From: Candidatus Brevifilum fermentans
Lineage (GTDB): Bacteria; Chloroflexota; Anaerolineae; Anaerolineales; Villigracilaceae
Direction of reading: 5' to 3'
Length of the DNA: 41,387 nucleotides
Assembly: GCA_945877125.1 (NCBI GenBank)
Contig: CAMCQT010000033.1
Coordinates: forward strand, 1-41,387
The position numbers were made by a program, and so were the translations under genes. Positions 6,733-14,913 of the stretch are shown here, piece after piece; position 1 is the first letter of the stretch; each line of letters starts with the position of its first letter. Under the pieces are notes generated by a model, which saw only the letters and a program-made list of their open reading frames with translations, did no database searches and was not told the DNA's origin.

Positions 6733-8277
6733 TTAGGCAGTTTCCACGTGCGCGCCCGCCATCCACAATCCAAGCTGTTCGCGGGTGGTTTCCTTTGCAT
6801 CCACAATCGCCACGATCTGTCCGCGATACATGACCGCAATGCGGTCCGAGAGCGCTATGATCTCATCCAGTTCAGCCGAGATGAGCAAAACCGCCACGCC
6901 GCGGTCGCGCATTTTGATGATCTCGCTGTGGATATATTCGATGGAGCCGACGTCCAATCCGCGAGTAGGCTGATTGGCGATGACCAGTTTTACCGGGCGA
7001 CTCAGTTCACGCGCCACAATCACTTTTTGCTGGTTCCCACCCGATAGTTTTCCGGCGCTGACAAAGGAAGACGGCGTACGCACGTCAAATGCCGCAATCA
7101 ACTTGCGGGCATTTTCATCCAAAGCCTTGGGTTGAATAACACCGTGCTTGCTAAATGGCGGATGATAATAATCGCAAAGCGCCATGTTGTCGGTGATGCT
7201 GTAACTGAGCACAAGCCCGTGACGCTGACGATCTTCAGGGATGTGAGCCAGTCCCGCTTCGGTGATCACACGCGGTGTTTTGCCTGTTAAATCTTTTTCG
7301 GCAATCGTTACTTTTCCACCCGTAGGAGAGCGCAAGCCTGTCAGCGCTTCGGAGAGTTCGGTCTGTCCATTGCCTTGCACACCCGCAATGCCCAGCACCT
7401 CGCCGCCACGCACCGAGAAGGAGACATTGTGGACAGTTTCCAGGTCGCGCTGGTCGCGGACGTGTAACCCTTCCACTTTGAGTATCTCTTCTGTGGGTTT
7501 GTGATCTTTCTTGTCCACGGTCAGAATAACTTGACGTCCAACCATCATATTGGCTAGCTGTGCAGAATCTGTTTCAGCTGGACTAACGGTATTGATGACT
7601 CGTCCTGCGCGCATAACGGTAATGCGGTCTGCAACAGCCAGAACTTCCTTGAGTTTGTGGGTAATGAAGATGATGGAAACGCCGCGCGCAGTCAAATCAC
7701 GCATGATGCGGAAGAGGTCTTCTGCTTCCTGCGGGGTCAATACTGCCGTTGGCTCATCGAGAATTACGATCTTGGCGTGGCGATAGAGGGTCTTGACGAT
7801 CTCAACGCGCTGCTGGATGCCTACGGGTAAATCACCAACAATCGCGTTCGGGTCAATATCCAATCCATATTGTTTGGAGATTTCGTTAATCCTTGCCGCG
7901 ACAGAAGCACGGTCCAGGGAACCACGTTTGACCATTTCATCTCCGAGCATGATATTTTCAGCAACGGTAAAAACGGGGATGAGCATGAAGTGTTGATGCA
8001 CCATGCCAATGCCGAGCGCAATGGAATCATTTGGAGAATGTATCGCGGCAACTTTTCCGTTGACGAGAATCTCGCCTTTGTCGGGGTTGTGCAAGCCGTA
8101 GATGAGATTCATCAACGTGCTTTTTCCGGCGCCGTTTTCTCCGAGCAGGGCATGGATCTCACCCTTACGCAAATCAAAGTTGACGTTGTCGCTGGCAAGC
8201 ACACCAGGAAACTGCTTGGTAATACCTTTGGCTTCCAGTACGATTTCTTCTTGTGGAGTTGTTGTGTTTTCAGTCAT
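6733..8277 (-). CDS. BMP/nucleoside-type ABC importer, double ATPase subunit
   Basis: Energises import through the two permeases encoded just upstream. It has two ABC cassettes in 514 residues, as in the RbsA/NupO (YufO) group. The first has an intact Walker A, GENGAGKST, at 46-54, the signature-region segment LPVGIQQRVEIVK, and Walker B VILDEPTAVL. The second has a degenerate Walker A (GVQGNGQTEL) and signature LSGGNQQKVIVARE, typical of this subfamily. ATG 8275-8277 follows AGGAG and lies 9 bp after the second permease. Specificity cannot be read directly; nucleosides are the usual substrate of this permease type, and ribose-type sugars are the alternative. A terminator follows at 6673-6699. 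Confidence 0.92.
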   Translation of the reverse strand: MTENTTTPQEEIVLEAKGITKQFPGVLASDNVNFDLRKGEIHALLGENGAGKSTLMNLIYGLHNPDKGEILVNGKVAAIHSPNDSIALGIGMVHQHFMLIPVFTVAENIMLGDEMVKRGSLDRASVAARINEISKQYGLDIDPNAIVGDLPVGIQQRVEIVKTLYRHAKIVILDEPTAVLTPQEAEDLFRIMRDLTARGVSIIFITHKLKEVLAVADRITVMRAGRVINTVSPAETDSAQLANMMVGRQVILTVDKKDHKPTEEILKVEGLHVRDQRDLETVHNVSFSVRGGEVLGIAGVQGNGQTELSEALTGLRSPTGGKVTIAEKDLTGKTPRVITEAGLAHIPEDRQRHGLVLSYSITDNMALCDYYHPPFSKHGVIQPKALDENARKLIAAFDVRTPSSFVSAGKLSGGNQQKVIVARELSRPVKLVIANQPTRGLDVGSIEYIHSEIIKMRDRGVAVLLISAELDEIIALSDRIAVMYRGQIVAIVDAKETTREQLGLWMAGAHVETA

Positions 8278-8286
8278 GGCAATCTC

Positions 8287-9399
8287 CTACTTCTCGTACG
8301 GAACGCCATCAGCGGCGGGCGGAGTGGTCTTGCCGATGATGCCCGTCAGAATGAACATGGTCAGAATATATGGCGTAAGCCCCACGATGTAGGATTCCTG
8401 GAGGAATGACCATTGCGGGGGAATCACATCACGGAAGATCTGCATATTGATCAGCATTGCCTGGGATGCGCCAAATACCAACGCGGCAGCCCAAGCTCCG
8501 ATCGGAGTCCAGTTGCCGAAGATCATCGCGGCCAGTGAGATGAATCCACGTCCGTTGGTCAGCAAAGGTTCAAAGGACGGAACAGACTCAATCGTGAAGT
8601 ATGCGCCTGCAAGCCCGGCAAACATTCCGCCGATGATGACATTGGCGTAGCGCATTTTGATCACGTTGATGCCGACTGTATCCGCCGCTTTGGGATGTTC
8701 ACCCACCGCGCGCGTGCGTAAGCCCCAGCGTGTGTTGAATAAAACATAGTGAGAAATAAACACAAGCAGAATGGCGCTGATCGCAATCGGCTTTTGGTCA
8801 AATACGCGATTGATGGCTTGCACACTTTCCATACAAGTTGCCGATGCGCCGCAGACTGATGTAAACATTTCGGTGATCGGAACATGGATGGTGGGCAGAA
8901 CGCCTGGTGAGCCAGGGACTGTGCCACCGAAGACACTGCCTTTCCCAAAGAACAACTGGCGATTCAAAAATCCGGTCAGACCAATCGCGAGGATGTTGAT
9001 GACTGTTCCGCCGATGATCTGGTCAACCTTGAAGGTGATCGAGAGCACCGCATGGAGCAAAGCCATCAATCCGCCGGTGATTATTGCAAAGAACACGCCG
9101 AGCGTAATACTAAGCCCGGCCGGAAAGCCATAGAGATTAAACATGTAAATACCGCTCAGCCAGCCAAAGAATGCGGCGGTAAGCATCATCCCTTCGATGC
9201 CGATGTTGACCACACCTGCACGTTCACAGAACACGCCCGAAAGCGCACCCAGTGTTAACGGTGTAGCTACTGCAATTGTGGTTGCCAGCATACTGGTGAT
9301 GATCAACAAGGGCGGCTGCTTTACCTGTCCCACCATTACAACCAAGCCGAAAAGAACAGCAATAATCAAACCAATGAAGCTAAAACGTCTCCAGTCCAT
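8287..9399 (-). CDS. BMP/nucleoside-type ABC importer permease (NupQ/YufQ-like)
   Basis: Integral membrane subunit of the importer, BPD_transp_2 family, with about eight to ten hydrophobic segments. Start taken at ATG 9397-9399 (370 residues, MDWRRFSFIG). It has AGGAG at the right distance and lies 7 bp after the first permease; the longer open frame to 9495 would overlap that gene by 89 bp. Diagnostic segments are GVFCERAGVVNIGIEGMML and the conserved loop RTRAVGEHPKAADTVGIN, both typical of the second permease in nucleoside-type importers. Tightly packed with its partners, so one operon. Confidence 0.93.
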   Translation of the reverse strand: MDWRRFSFIGLIIAVLFGLVVMVGQVKQPPLLIITSMLATTIAVATPLTLGALSGVFCERAGVVNIGIEGMMLTAAFFGWLSGIYMFNLYGFPAGLSITLGVFFAIITGGLMALLHAVLSITFKVDQIIGGTVINILAIGLTGFLNRQLFFGKGSVFGGTVPGSPGVLPTIHVPITEMFTSVCGASATCMESVQAINRVFDQKPIAISAILLVFISHYVLFNTRWGLRTRAVGEHPKAADTVGINVIKMRYANVIIGGMFAGLAGAYFTIESVPSFEPLLTNGRGFISLAAMIFGNWTPIGAWAAALVFGASQAMLINMQIFRDVIPPQWSFLQESYIVGLTPYILTMFILTGIIGKTTPPAADGVPYEK

Positions 9400-9406
9400 A
9401 ATTCTC

Positions 9407-10534
9407 CTAGCCTCCCCAGCCGCGGGTAAGCACCACGCGCTCGCCTTTGGCTTTGATGCGATAGATATAGCGCACAATGGCGTCTGCCGCGACAAAGAGC
9501 AGGATCAATGCCTGTAGCACGGATATTAAATCCACAGGCAGTTGTGTCAGGAACTGCATACGGGTTGCGCCGTTGCGCATGGCTGCAAAGAGAAGCGATG
9601 CAAGCACAACGCCCAGAGGATGAGATCTTCCGAGTAAGGCAATTGCAATCGCATCGTAGCCATAGCCAATGGAGAACCCAAGTTCGTGACGATAATTTAA
9701 GCCGGTTACTTCAATCGAACCTGCCAGCCCAGCCAACATGCCCGAAAACAACATGGTAAGGATAATGGTGCGCTTCACGTTGATGCCCGCGTATTTAGCC
9801 GCATCTGGATTCAAGCCCACTGTGCGGATCTCGAAGCCAAGCGTGGTTTTGTTTAATAACCACCAGATAAAGAACGCAACCAGCAAAGCAAGCACAAAGC
9901 CCCAATGCACGCGCAAGCCGTCAAAGATTGGCGAAATACGCGCACTTTCTGCAATCAAAGGCGTGCGCGCAATGACGTTTGTGGGACTTTTATCCTTCAT
10001 GATGCCATTCAGCAAAAACGAGGTTGTATTCAGCGCAATGTAGTTCATCATAATGGTATTGATGACTTCGTGTCCGCCAGTGTATGCCTTAAGCGCACCC
10101 ACAATGCCAGCCCAAACTCCACCCATCAACGCGCCAAAGAGAATGGCTAATGGCAGGTGAATGTAAACGGGCAAAGCAAAACCAAGCCATTCAGGCAGGG
10201 CGTACCCGATCAAAGCTGAAAAAACAGCGCCGACGGCCAATTGACCTTCCGCGCCAATATTAAACAAACCACCTTTGAACGCCAGCGCCACAGCCAGCCC
10301 CGCAAAAATATATGGGGTTGCCCAAATAGCCGTTTCACTCCAGGCCTTTTTTGAACCCATCGAGCCTTGAATTAGACCCTTGTAGGCAAGAATTGGATCT
10401 CCGCCCACGAACCAAATGATAACTCCGCCAATAATCACCGCAGTCAAAATAGCCAGAAACGGAATTAAAACAGCTTCTGAAATTGATTGCAGGATTTTTT
10501 TTATTAGCGAATTTGATTGCTTTTCTGATTGCAT
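9407..10534 (-). CDS. BMP/nucleoside-type ABC importer permease (NupP/YufP-like)
   Basis: First gene of the three-gene importer operon. The 375-residue membrane protein of the BPD_transp_2 family shows FKGGLFNIGAEGQL and GGHEVINTIMMNYIA, both diagnostic of the first permease in BMP-type nucleoside importers, and the cytoplasmic loop RTVGLNPDAAKYAGIN. ATG 10532-10534 is preceded by a GGAGCGAAGG ribosome site. The usual neighbour, a BmpA/Med-type substrate-binding lipoprotein, is absent from both sides of the operon in this window, so the binding protein must be encoded elsewhere or be replaced. Confidence 0.93.
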   Translation of the reverse strand: MQSEKQSNSLIKKILQSISEAVLIPFLAILTAVIIGGVIIWFVGGDPILAYKGLIQGSMGSKKAWSETAIWATPYIFAGLAVALAFKGGLFNIGAEGQLAVGAVFSALIGYALPEWLGFALPVYIHLPLAILFGALMGGVWAGIVGALKAYTGGHEVINTIMMNYIALNTTSFLLNGIMKDKSPTNVIARTPLIAESARISPIFDGLRVHWGFVLALLVAFFIWWLLNKTTLGFEIRTVGLNPDAAKYAGINVKRTIILTMLFSGMLAGLAGSIEVTGLNYRHELGFSIGYGYDAIAIALLGRSHPLGVVLASLLFAAMRNGATRMQFLTQLPVDLISVLQALILLFVAADAIVRYIYRIKAKGERVVLTRGWGG

Positions 10535-10570
10535 CCTTCGCTCCAGTGAAACTTATGAATTAGTCTGACA

Positions 10571-10576
10571 ATTATA
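10571..10576 (-). promoter_or_regulatory. possible -10 box for the ABC importer operon
   Basis: TATAAT on the minus strand lies 37 nt upstream of the first permease start, in the short gap after the 10595 gene. No good -35 hexamer is seen at 16-18 nt, so this is only suggestive. Confidence 0.35.
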
Positions 10577-10594
10577 TCAAACTAATATAATCAT

Positions 10595-12223
10595 TTATGT
10601 TTCGATCTCCGCCAGCAGACCCAACTCGGCAAGCGCAGCAAGCACCTTCGCTTCCGCCCCGCTTTTGATGATGACCGCCGTTGGACTTAATACCTCGCCC
10701 AAAAATTTAGCCGCCTTCGACTTGCGCATCTCATCCATAATCTCGGGCCGGTTGACTCTTAGCACAAGCAGACTCTTCACCCGGGCCTCAGTGCCGTGCG
10801 CTTCCCATTGTTTGAGCGCCTTCACCAACGCCGGCGAGACTGCACCGTTTGTATATTTCACCAGCAAAGTCAGCAATTGTCCGGCTTGTAATCCCTGCTC
10901 TTTGGCTTGCGCCAGCGAACGCGCTGTAACCTGGTATTGATATTCATCGGGCTTATCCTCAGCCCACTCACAAAAGCGTGAAATTTGATAACGCACAGCG
11001 CGAGAGAACGTCCGAGGAACAGTGATTTTCCCGTTGGAAGAAACAATGATTTTCCCGTCGAAAGTCGCAGGTCGCAGGTCTGACTTTTGACCCTTCGACT
11101 CGCTCAGGGCAGGCTCTTCGACTTTCGACTTAACTTTAAACGCCGTCGCATCTCTCCCCGCCTCCGGTGAAGCCAGGTCTGCCATTCCAAGCCAGTGCAG
11201 GATTTGGATGAAACGCTTTACCAATGCGCCATCCACTTGATCCCAGTAGGCAAAGCCGCGCAGGTATTGTCCATCAGATTCGCGTTTGATGAACCACGAG
11301 TCATAGTCACCGGCGGGGCGTTGAAAATCTGGAAATTTCTCCTTGATCGCGCGAACAAACGCGGGGATGCTCCACCATTTATCTTGCGGAATCGAATTCA
11401 CCAAATCCATCAAAAATTCACGGGTAACCTGCGGTTGATTTCTCCACTCGCCTTCGCAGATCAAATTTGGGGTCATGCGCAGCTCGTCAAAAGTCTGTGA
11501 GGATTGCCATGCTTCGATGAGCAGTTTCAACGCATCGGCGCGCGGGGCTTCGAGGAAGGATTTTACTTTTTCTGCCTGGGGTACGCCTTTTTGTAATAAT
11601 CCGGCTGTCGTCAAAAGTGCGGTGAGTTGTGGGTCAGATTTCCAATTTGGTTTCCCCACCCGCAAGGCCGCAAGATAAGTCGTCGCGTCGTCGAGAATGC
11701 GGTCTGACGTGGAATTTTCAAACGCTTTTTCGACAGGAGTTGCCGGGCGTCCCAAAGGTTCTTCTTTTTTTTCTGTCTGGGCTTCGTGCCATTCGAGCTT
11801 AATTAATTCCAGAAAATCATCCGGGATGTATGCGAATTCCTGTGCGCCTTTTTCTGAGTCGAAAAATGCTTTTGCGAAAAAGCCATAATAAAAAAGTGAC
11901 TCTGCGGGAGAAATAGGTTTGAGGTGCGGACGTTCACGGTCTCGTTTGCCTGCGCCCATTTCGCGTACTTCGCCAAATTTGCGGGCAAAGGAACTCCATT
12001 CCATTTTTCCATTCGATTCGACGAGAGATTTTAGGGCGGCACGTGCCTCAGCGGAGAGAATGTCTATTGTTTCACGAACAGGCTCAGGGTCGATGAGAGA
12101 GGCGCAGAGTTCTTCGGTGGCAGAGTCCACCTCGCTCGATTCCAGTTCCAGCCCCCATAATCCAGCTATGATGCGGAGATGTCCAATATCGTATTTGAGA
12201 AGGGTGTGAAATAAATCAGTCAT
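10595..12223 (-). CDS. Helicase_C_3 / XPB-like DNA-binding domain protein, 542 aa
   Basis: Resembles the helicase-associated proteins common in Actinobacteria and Chloroflexota that carry the domain called Helicase_C_3 (XPB/Ssl2-like N-terminal region). No Walker A or DEAD-type ATPase motifs are present, so it is not itself a helicase. The N-terminal 150 residues are helical (MTDLFHTLLKYD, SAEARAALKSLVESNGKM). The C-terminal third, from about residue 390, contains FDGKIIVSSNGKITVPRTF and CEWAEDKPDEYQYQVTARSL, which matches the domain pattern I remember. Residues 371-388 (PALSESKGQK and onward) come from dispersed repeats inserted in frame into a linker. Role is unknown; nucleic-acid binding is an inference. 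Confidence 0.7.
   Translation of the reverse strand: MTDLFHTLLKYDIGHLRIIAGLWGLELESSEVDSATEELCASLIDPEPVRETIDILSAEARAALKSLVESNGKMEWSSFARKFGEVREMGAGKRDRERPHLKPISPAESLFYYGFFAKAFFDSEKGAQEFAYIPDDFLELIKLEWHEAQTEKKEEPLGRPATPVEKAFENSTSDRILDDATTYLAALRVGKPNWKSDPQLTALLTTAGLLQKGVPQAEKVKSFLEAPRADALKLLIEAWQSSQTFDELRMTPNLICEGEWRNQPQVTREFLMDLVNSIPQDKWWSIPAFVRAIKEKFPDFQRPAGDYDSWFIKRESDGQYLRGFAYWDQVDGALVKRFIQILHWLGMADLASPEAGRDATAFKVKSKVEEPALSESKGQKSDLRPATFDGKIIVSSNGKITVPRTFSRAVRYQISRFCEWAEDKPDEYQYQVTARSLAQAKEQGLQAGQLLTLLVKYTNGAVSPALVKALKQWEAHGTEARVKSLLVLRVNRPEIMDEMRKSKAAKFLGEVLSPTAVIIKSGAEAKVLAALAELGLLAEIET
11061..11114. repeat. dispersed repeats inside the Helicase_C_3 gene
   Basis: Two repeat types lie back to back: the short tandem GTCGCAGGTCGCAGGTC (11064-11080) and the palindrome-like CCCTTCGACTCGCTCAGGG (11091-11109). 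On the minus strand the latter encodes PALSESKG, a peptide I recall from many Chloroflexota proteins of unrelated function. The frame stays open. Confidence 0.7.
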
Positions 12224-12234
12224 GGGGTAGGGAA

Positions 12235-12308
12235 AGGATGAAGGATGAATTATGAAGGATGAAAAGTATACGTTGCATATTTACCACTTACCAATTACCA
12301 ACTTACCC
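12235..12308. repeat. minisatellite-like repeats at the dagK 3' end
   Basis: GGATGAAGGATGAA units (12235-12266) are followed by TTACCACTTACCAATTACC units (12281-12308). The second tract contains the stop codon of the lipid kinase gene (12303-12305). A related TTACCAATTTACCAATTAC tract overlaps the era stop at 19717-19736. Confidence 0.65.
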
Positions 12309-13226
12309 TTTTACGACCTTTAGCGCTTGCGGCAAAATTTCAAAACTTGCCTTGTGAAGATTGCTTCCAAAGCTCGTATAAATTTCGCCGTCCACGTGGA
12401 TGTAAAGCGGAAGGTCGGAGGAAAGTTTGAATGTTTTGAATTCGCCCATGCGGATCTGCTTGAAGCGCATGTGTGTGCCTTTGAGAAATTCGGGGATGAG
12501 GCGAAACATGGTGGCGCGTGAAACTTTGTTGACGGTCAGGAATTCCATTTTGCCATCCGTGTTTTTTGAATCAGGTGAAAGCATAAAGCCGCCGCCTTCG
12601 CGCGGGCCATTGCACAAGGTGAGCATGATCACATCCTGTTCCCATTTTTGGGTTTCTGTTTCTATTTGCATTTTAGCGGCATTGTGATTCAAGATGATGG
12701 TTTGAATGACCGCCGTGAGGTACATGAGGAAACCTTTGACGATGGGCAATTTGTGCGAGCGGATGGTGACTACCGCATCAAAGCCAATGCCGATTGTGTT
12801 GTCGAAATATTCTGTTCGCCCGTATTCGTCGGTGATCAGACCTATGTCTACTGCCTGGATGTTTTCGCCTTTGAGTGCATTGGACAGTGCGTGCGCGGGT
12901 TTTTCTGTGATGCCCAAAGAATACGCAAAATCGTTGCCTGAGCCGATGGGCACAATGCCCAGGACGGGACGTTTGTCTGCGGAGATTTGCATCAGCCCGT
13001 TCACCACCTCGTGAACGGTGCCATCTCCACCCATGGCAATGACCATATCACAGCCTTCTTCTGCGGCTTGTTTGGCAAGTTCGACGGCGTGCGTGGGGTA
13101 GACTGTTCCGCTCCAGGTTAGTTCACCTTTGAATTCCTGTGCGATGGGGCGCAGGTCATTGGCGGTTTTCCAGGCACGTCCCAGATCTGCCATTGGGTTG
13201 AGAATAAGTTTGACTTTGTGAGGCAT
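12303..13226 (-). CDS. diacylglycerol/lipid kinase family protein
   Basis: Likely phosphorylates a membrane lipid (diacylglycerol or similar) with ATP. The 307-residue form starts at ATG 13224-13226, which has AGGAG seven bases upstream; an upstream open frame to 13301 has no ribosome site. It shows the DAGK catalytic-domain motifs GGDGTVHEVVNGL and PIGSGNDFAYSLG and the start LILNPMADLGRAW. A C-terminal beta domain (GEFKTFKLSSDLPLYIHVDGE) is typical of DgkB/YegS proteins. It lies 91 bp downstream of a GGDEF gene on the same strand. The stop codon is inside a repeat tract. Substrate not determinable from sequence. Confidence 0.88.
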   Translation of the reverse strand: MPHKVKLILNPMADLGRAWKTANDLRPIAQEFKGELTWSGTVYPTHAVELAKQAAEEGCDMVIAMGGDGTVHEVVNGLMQISADKRPVLGIVPIGSGNDFAYSLGITEKPAHALSNALKGENIQAVDIGLITDEYGRTEYFDNTIGIGFDAVVTIRSHKLPIVKGFLMYLTAVIQTIILNHNAAKMQIETETQKWEQDVIMLTLCNGPREGGGFMLSPDSKNTDGKMEFLTVNKVSRATMFRLIPEFLKGTHMRFKQIRMGEFKTFKLSSDLPLYIHVDGEIYTSFGSNLHKASFEILPQALKVVKG

Positions 13227-13316
13227 GGAAAAACTCCTGAGTTTGGGTTTGTAAGGATATAACCCCGCGTTTTTCACTTTGGTTGCAAGTAAAAACGCCA
13301 CATCTCTGCGGCATTT

Positions 13317-14603
13317 TTACTCTTTAGTATTTTTCGGTTGAATTGTTATGGGGTGCAAAGGACCTGTGACACCCGTGGCGACGACGAATGAGCCGCGGCT
13401 GTGCTTCTTGCCTTGATATAAGGAGGCGTCTGCGGCGCGCAAAAGATCACCCGCGCTTTGCGAATGGATCGGATAGATGGCGATGCCGGCTGTGATTCCC
13501 AACTCGGCTTTTTTGTTTCCGGGAAACGGAAAACTATATCCCTTCATTAATTTAACGATCTTACTCGTAACGGTTGTGGCTATGTCCAATCCTGTATCGC
13601 GCATGATGAGGGTTAATTCATCGCCGCCGTAGCGGGCGAGGAAGTCGGTTGCGCGCATATTTTCGGCGAGATAGGTAAATACAGAATGTAAAACTTCATC
13701 CCCAATGACATGTCCGAATATATCATTCACGGCTTTGAATCCGTCCAGGTCCATCATCACAACTGCGAATTGTGATTTCATGCGCTTTGCGTAGCGAATC
13801 TCTTCCTGCAACCGGTCTTCCAAAGCACGACGATTGGGCAATCCGGTCAGGCTGTCTGTATTGGCTTGTTCGGCGACCATTTTATGTAAACTTGCGTTGG
13901 AGATTGCCACCGCCGCCTGGTCTGCCAGCAAGCCGATCAAACGCAATTCGGCGCGTGTAAACCTGCCGGTTGTAGACTTTGAAAGGTTCATCACCCCAAC
14001 GATGGCGTTGTTAAATTTTAGCGGAACACCAATAATCGAGCCTGTCCAAAACTCCGGGTTATTTTTATAAATAGGATGCTTTGCCATATCCTCGATAATA
14101 AGTTTTTCTCCACTGTTGACCACGAAATAGGTCAGCCCATCAGAGCGCGGCACGGCAATGGGTTTATTCTTAACACCCGCTGAATCGACGGATGCGCCAA
14201 AAATTAGCTTCCCGTACGAATATAAAAAAATATGCGCCGCACGCGAATTTTTCACCAAGCGCATTGCCTCGGTAACCACTGACTCCAACACAGTTTGCAG
14301 GTCAAGACTGGATGTTAAATTCAAGCTTAGGTTTCTGAGCGAGTTGAGTTCGTCTGCCTGTTGTTTTACCAGCGTCAACAAAGAGTGCCTGGAAACGATC
14401 TCTTGTGTAAACAGCTTGTCTTCGTCTTTTTCTCTTGAAGCAGGGGAAGACTCGGCAACTTCTACAAGCACTTTAATTAACTTTAATATGCCTTCTTTTT
14501 CCTCTGCTGGAATCGAAGTGTCTTTGTCAATAATTTCCCATGCGTGCTGAAAAACGTCCGCTTGATCTTCCCTATTGTCTGTCATAGCCTGTCTTTTTAT
14601 CAT
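13317..14603 (-). CDS. GAF-GGDEF diguanylate cyclase
   Basis: Predicted soluble cyclase making c-di-GMP from two GTP. Of 428 residues, the first 80 are helical, a GAF sensor domain covers about 100-250 (LNLTSSLDLQTVLESV, SKSTTGRFTRAELRLIG), and a GGDEF domain runs from about 255 to 415. The active-site signature is GGDEL at 326-330, a conservative variant of GGDEF. Five residues earlier is RATD, which matches the RxxD inhibitory site, so product feedback is likely. The start may be ATG 14603 or ATG 14585. A TATAAT at 14637-14642 on the minus strand could be its -10 box. No phosphodiesterase (EAL/HD-GYP) gene lies in this window. Confidence 0.92.
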   Translation of the reverse strand: MIKRQAMTDNREDQADVFQHAWEIIDKDTSIPAEEKEGILKLIKVLVEVAESSPASREKDEDKLFTQEIVSRHSLLTLVKQQADELNSLRNLSLNLTSSLDLQTVLESVVTEAMRLVKNSRAAHIFLYSYGKLIFGASVDSAGVKNKPIAVPRSDGLTYFVVNSGEKLIIEDMAKHPIYKNNPEFWTGSIIGVPLKFNNAIVGVMNLSKSTTGRFTRAELRLIGLLADQAAVAISNASLHKMVAEQANTDSLTGLPNRRALEDRLQEEIRYAKRMKSQFAVVMMDLDGFKAVNDIFGHVIGDEVLHSVFTYLAENMRATDFLARYGGDELTLIMRDTGLDIATTVTSKIVKLMKGYSFPFPGNKKAELGITAGIAIYPIHSQSAGDLLRAADASLYQGKKHSRGSFVVATGVTGPLHPITIQPKNTKE

Positions 14604-14670
14604 ACCGTTTGGACGGTAGCAACATCCTGTTTATACTATTATACACAGAGAAATCTCAATAACTTCGCGC

Positions 14671-14740
14671 GATGTCATTGCGAGCCGCTGCTCTTGTACT
14701 TGGCGGCGAAGCAATCTCAAAGCAATCAAGACAAGAGCAG
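14671..14740. repeat. partial GTCATTGCGAG-type repeat, first half of the 310-bp gap
   Basis: The gap 14604-14913 has no gene. Its first part carries GATGTCATTGCGAGCCGC and GCGAAGCAATCT, a truncated version of the palindromic repeat seen whole at 17442-17535. The inverted pair CTGCTCTTGT (14688-14697) and ACAAGAGCAG (14731-14740) closes the element. Confidence 0.7.
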
Positions 14741-14744
14741 ATTA

Positions 14745-14853
14745 GACCTCTTGCAAAAGTCCATTTTGCCACAGAGGTCACAGAGAAAAAAGAGTTTTAA
14801 GAGGTTTTCCTCAAAGGTCTCTGTGTACTCTGTGGCTACTTATGCAAGCGGTC
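14745..14853. mobile_element. MITE-like element, copy 1 (109 bp)
   Basis: Bounded by the inverted ends GACCTCTTGCA and TGCAAGCGGTC. It contains an inner inverted pair, CCACAGAGGTCACAGAG and CTCTGTGTACTCTGTGG. Almost identical to 18639-18748: the two differ by one A in a homopolymer and one base in the right end. There is no ORF, so any movement would depend on a transposase from elsewhere. About 60 bp follow before the next gene. Confidence 0.8.
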
Positions 14854-14913
14854 AATTGCTTCGTACGCAAGCGCAGGTGTGGCACTGTCTGAGTAGTTAC
14901 TTTTTACGAACCC

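Noticed and set aside
14604-14913. Small RNA or tRNA gene in the 310-bp gap
   Set aside because: The gap is accounted for by two repeat elements. No cloverleaf or conserved RNA motif could be traced.
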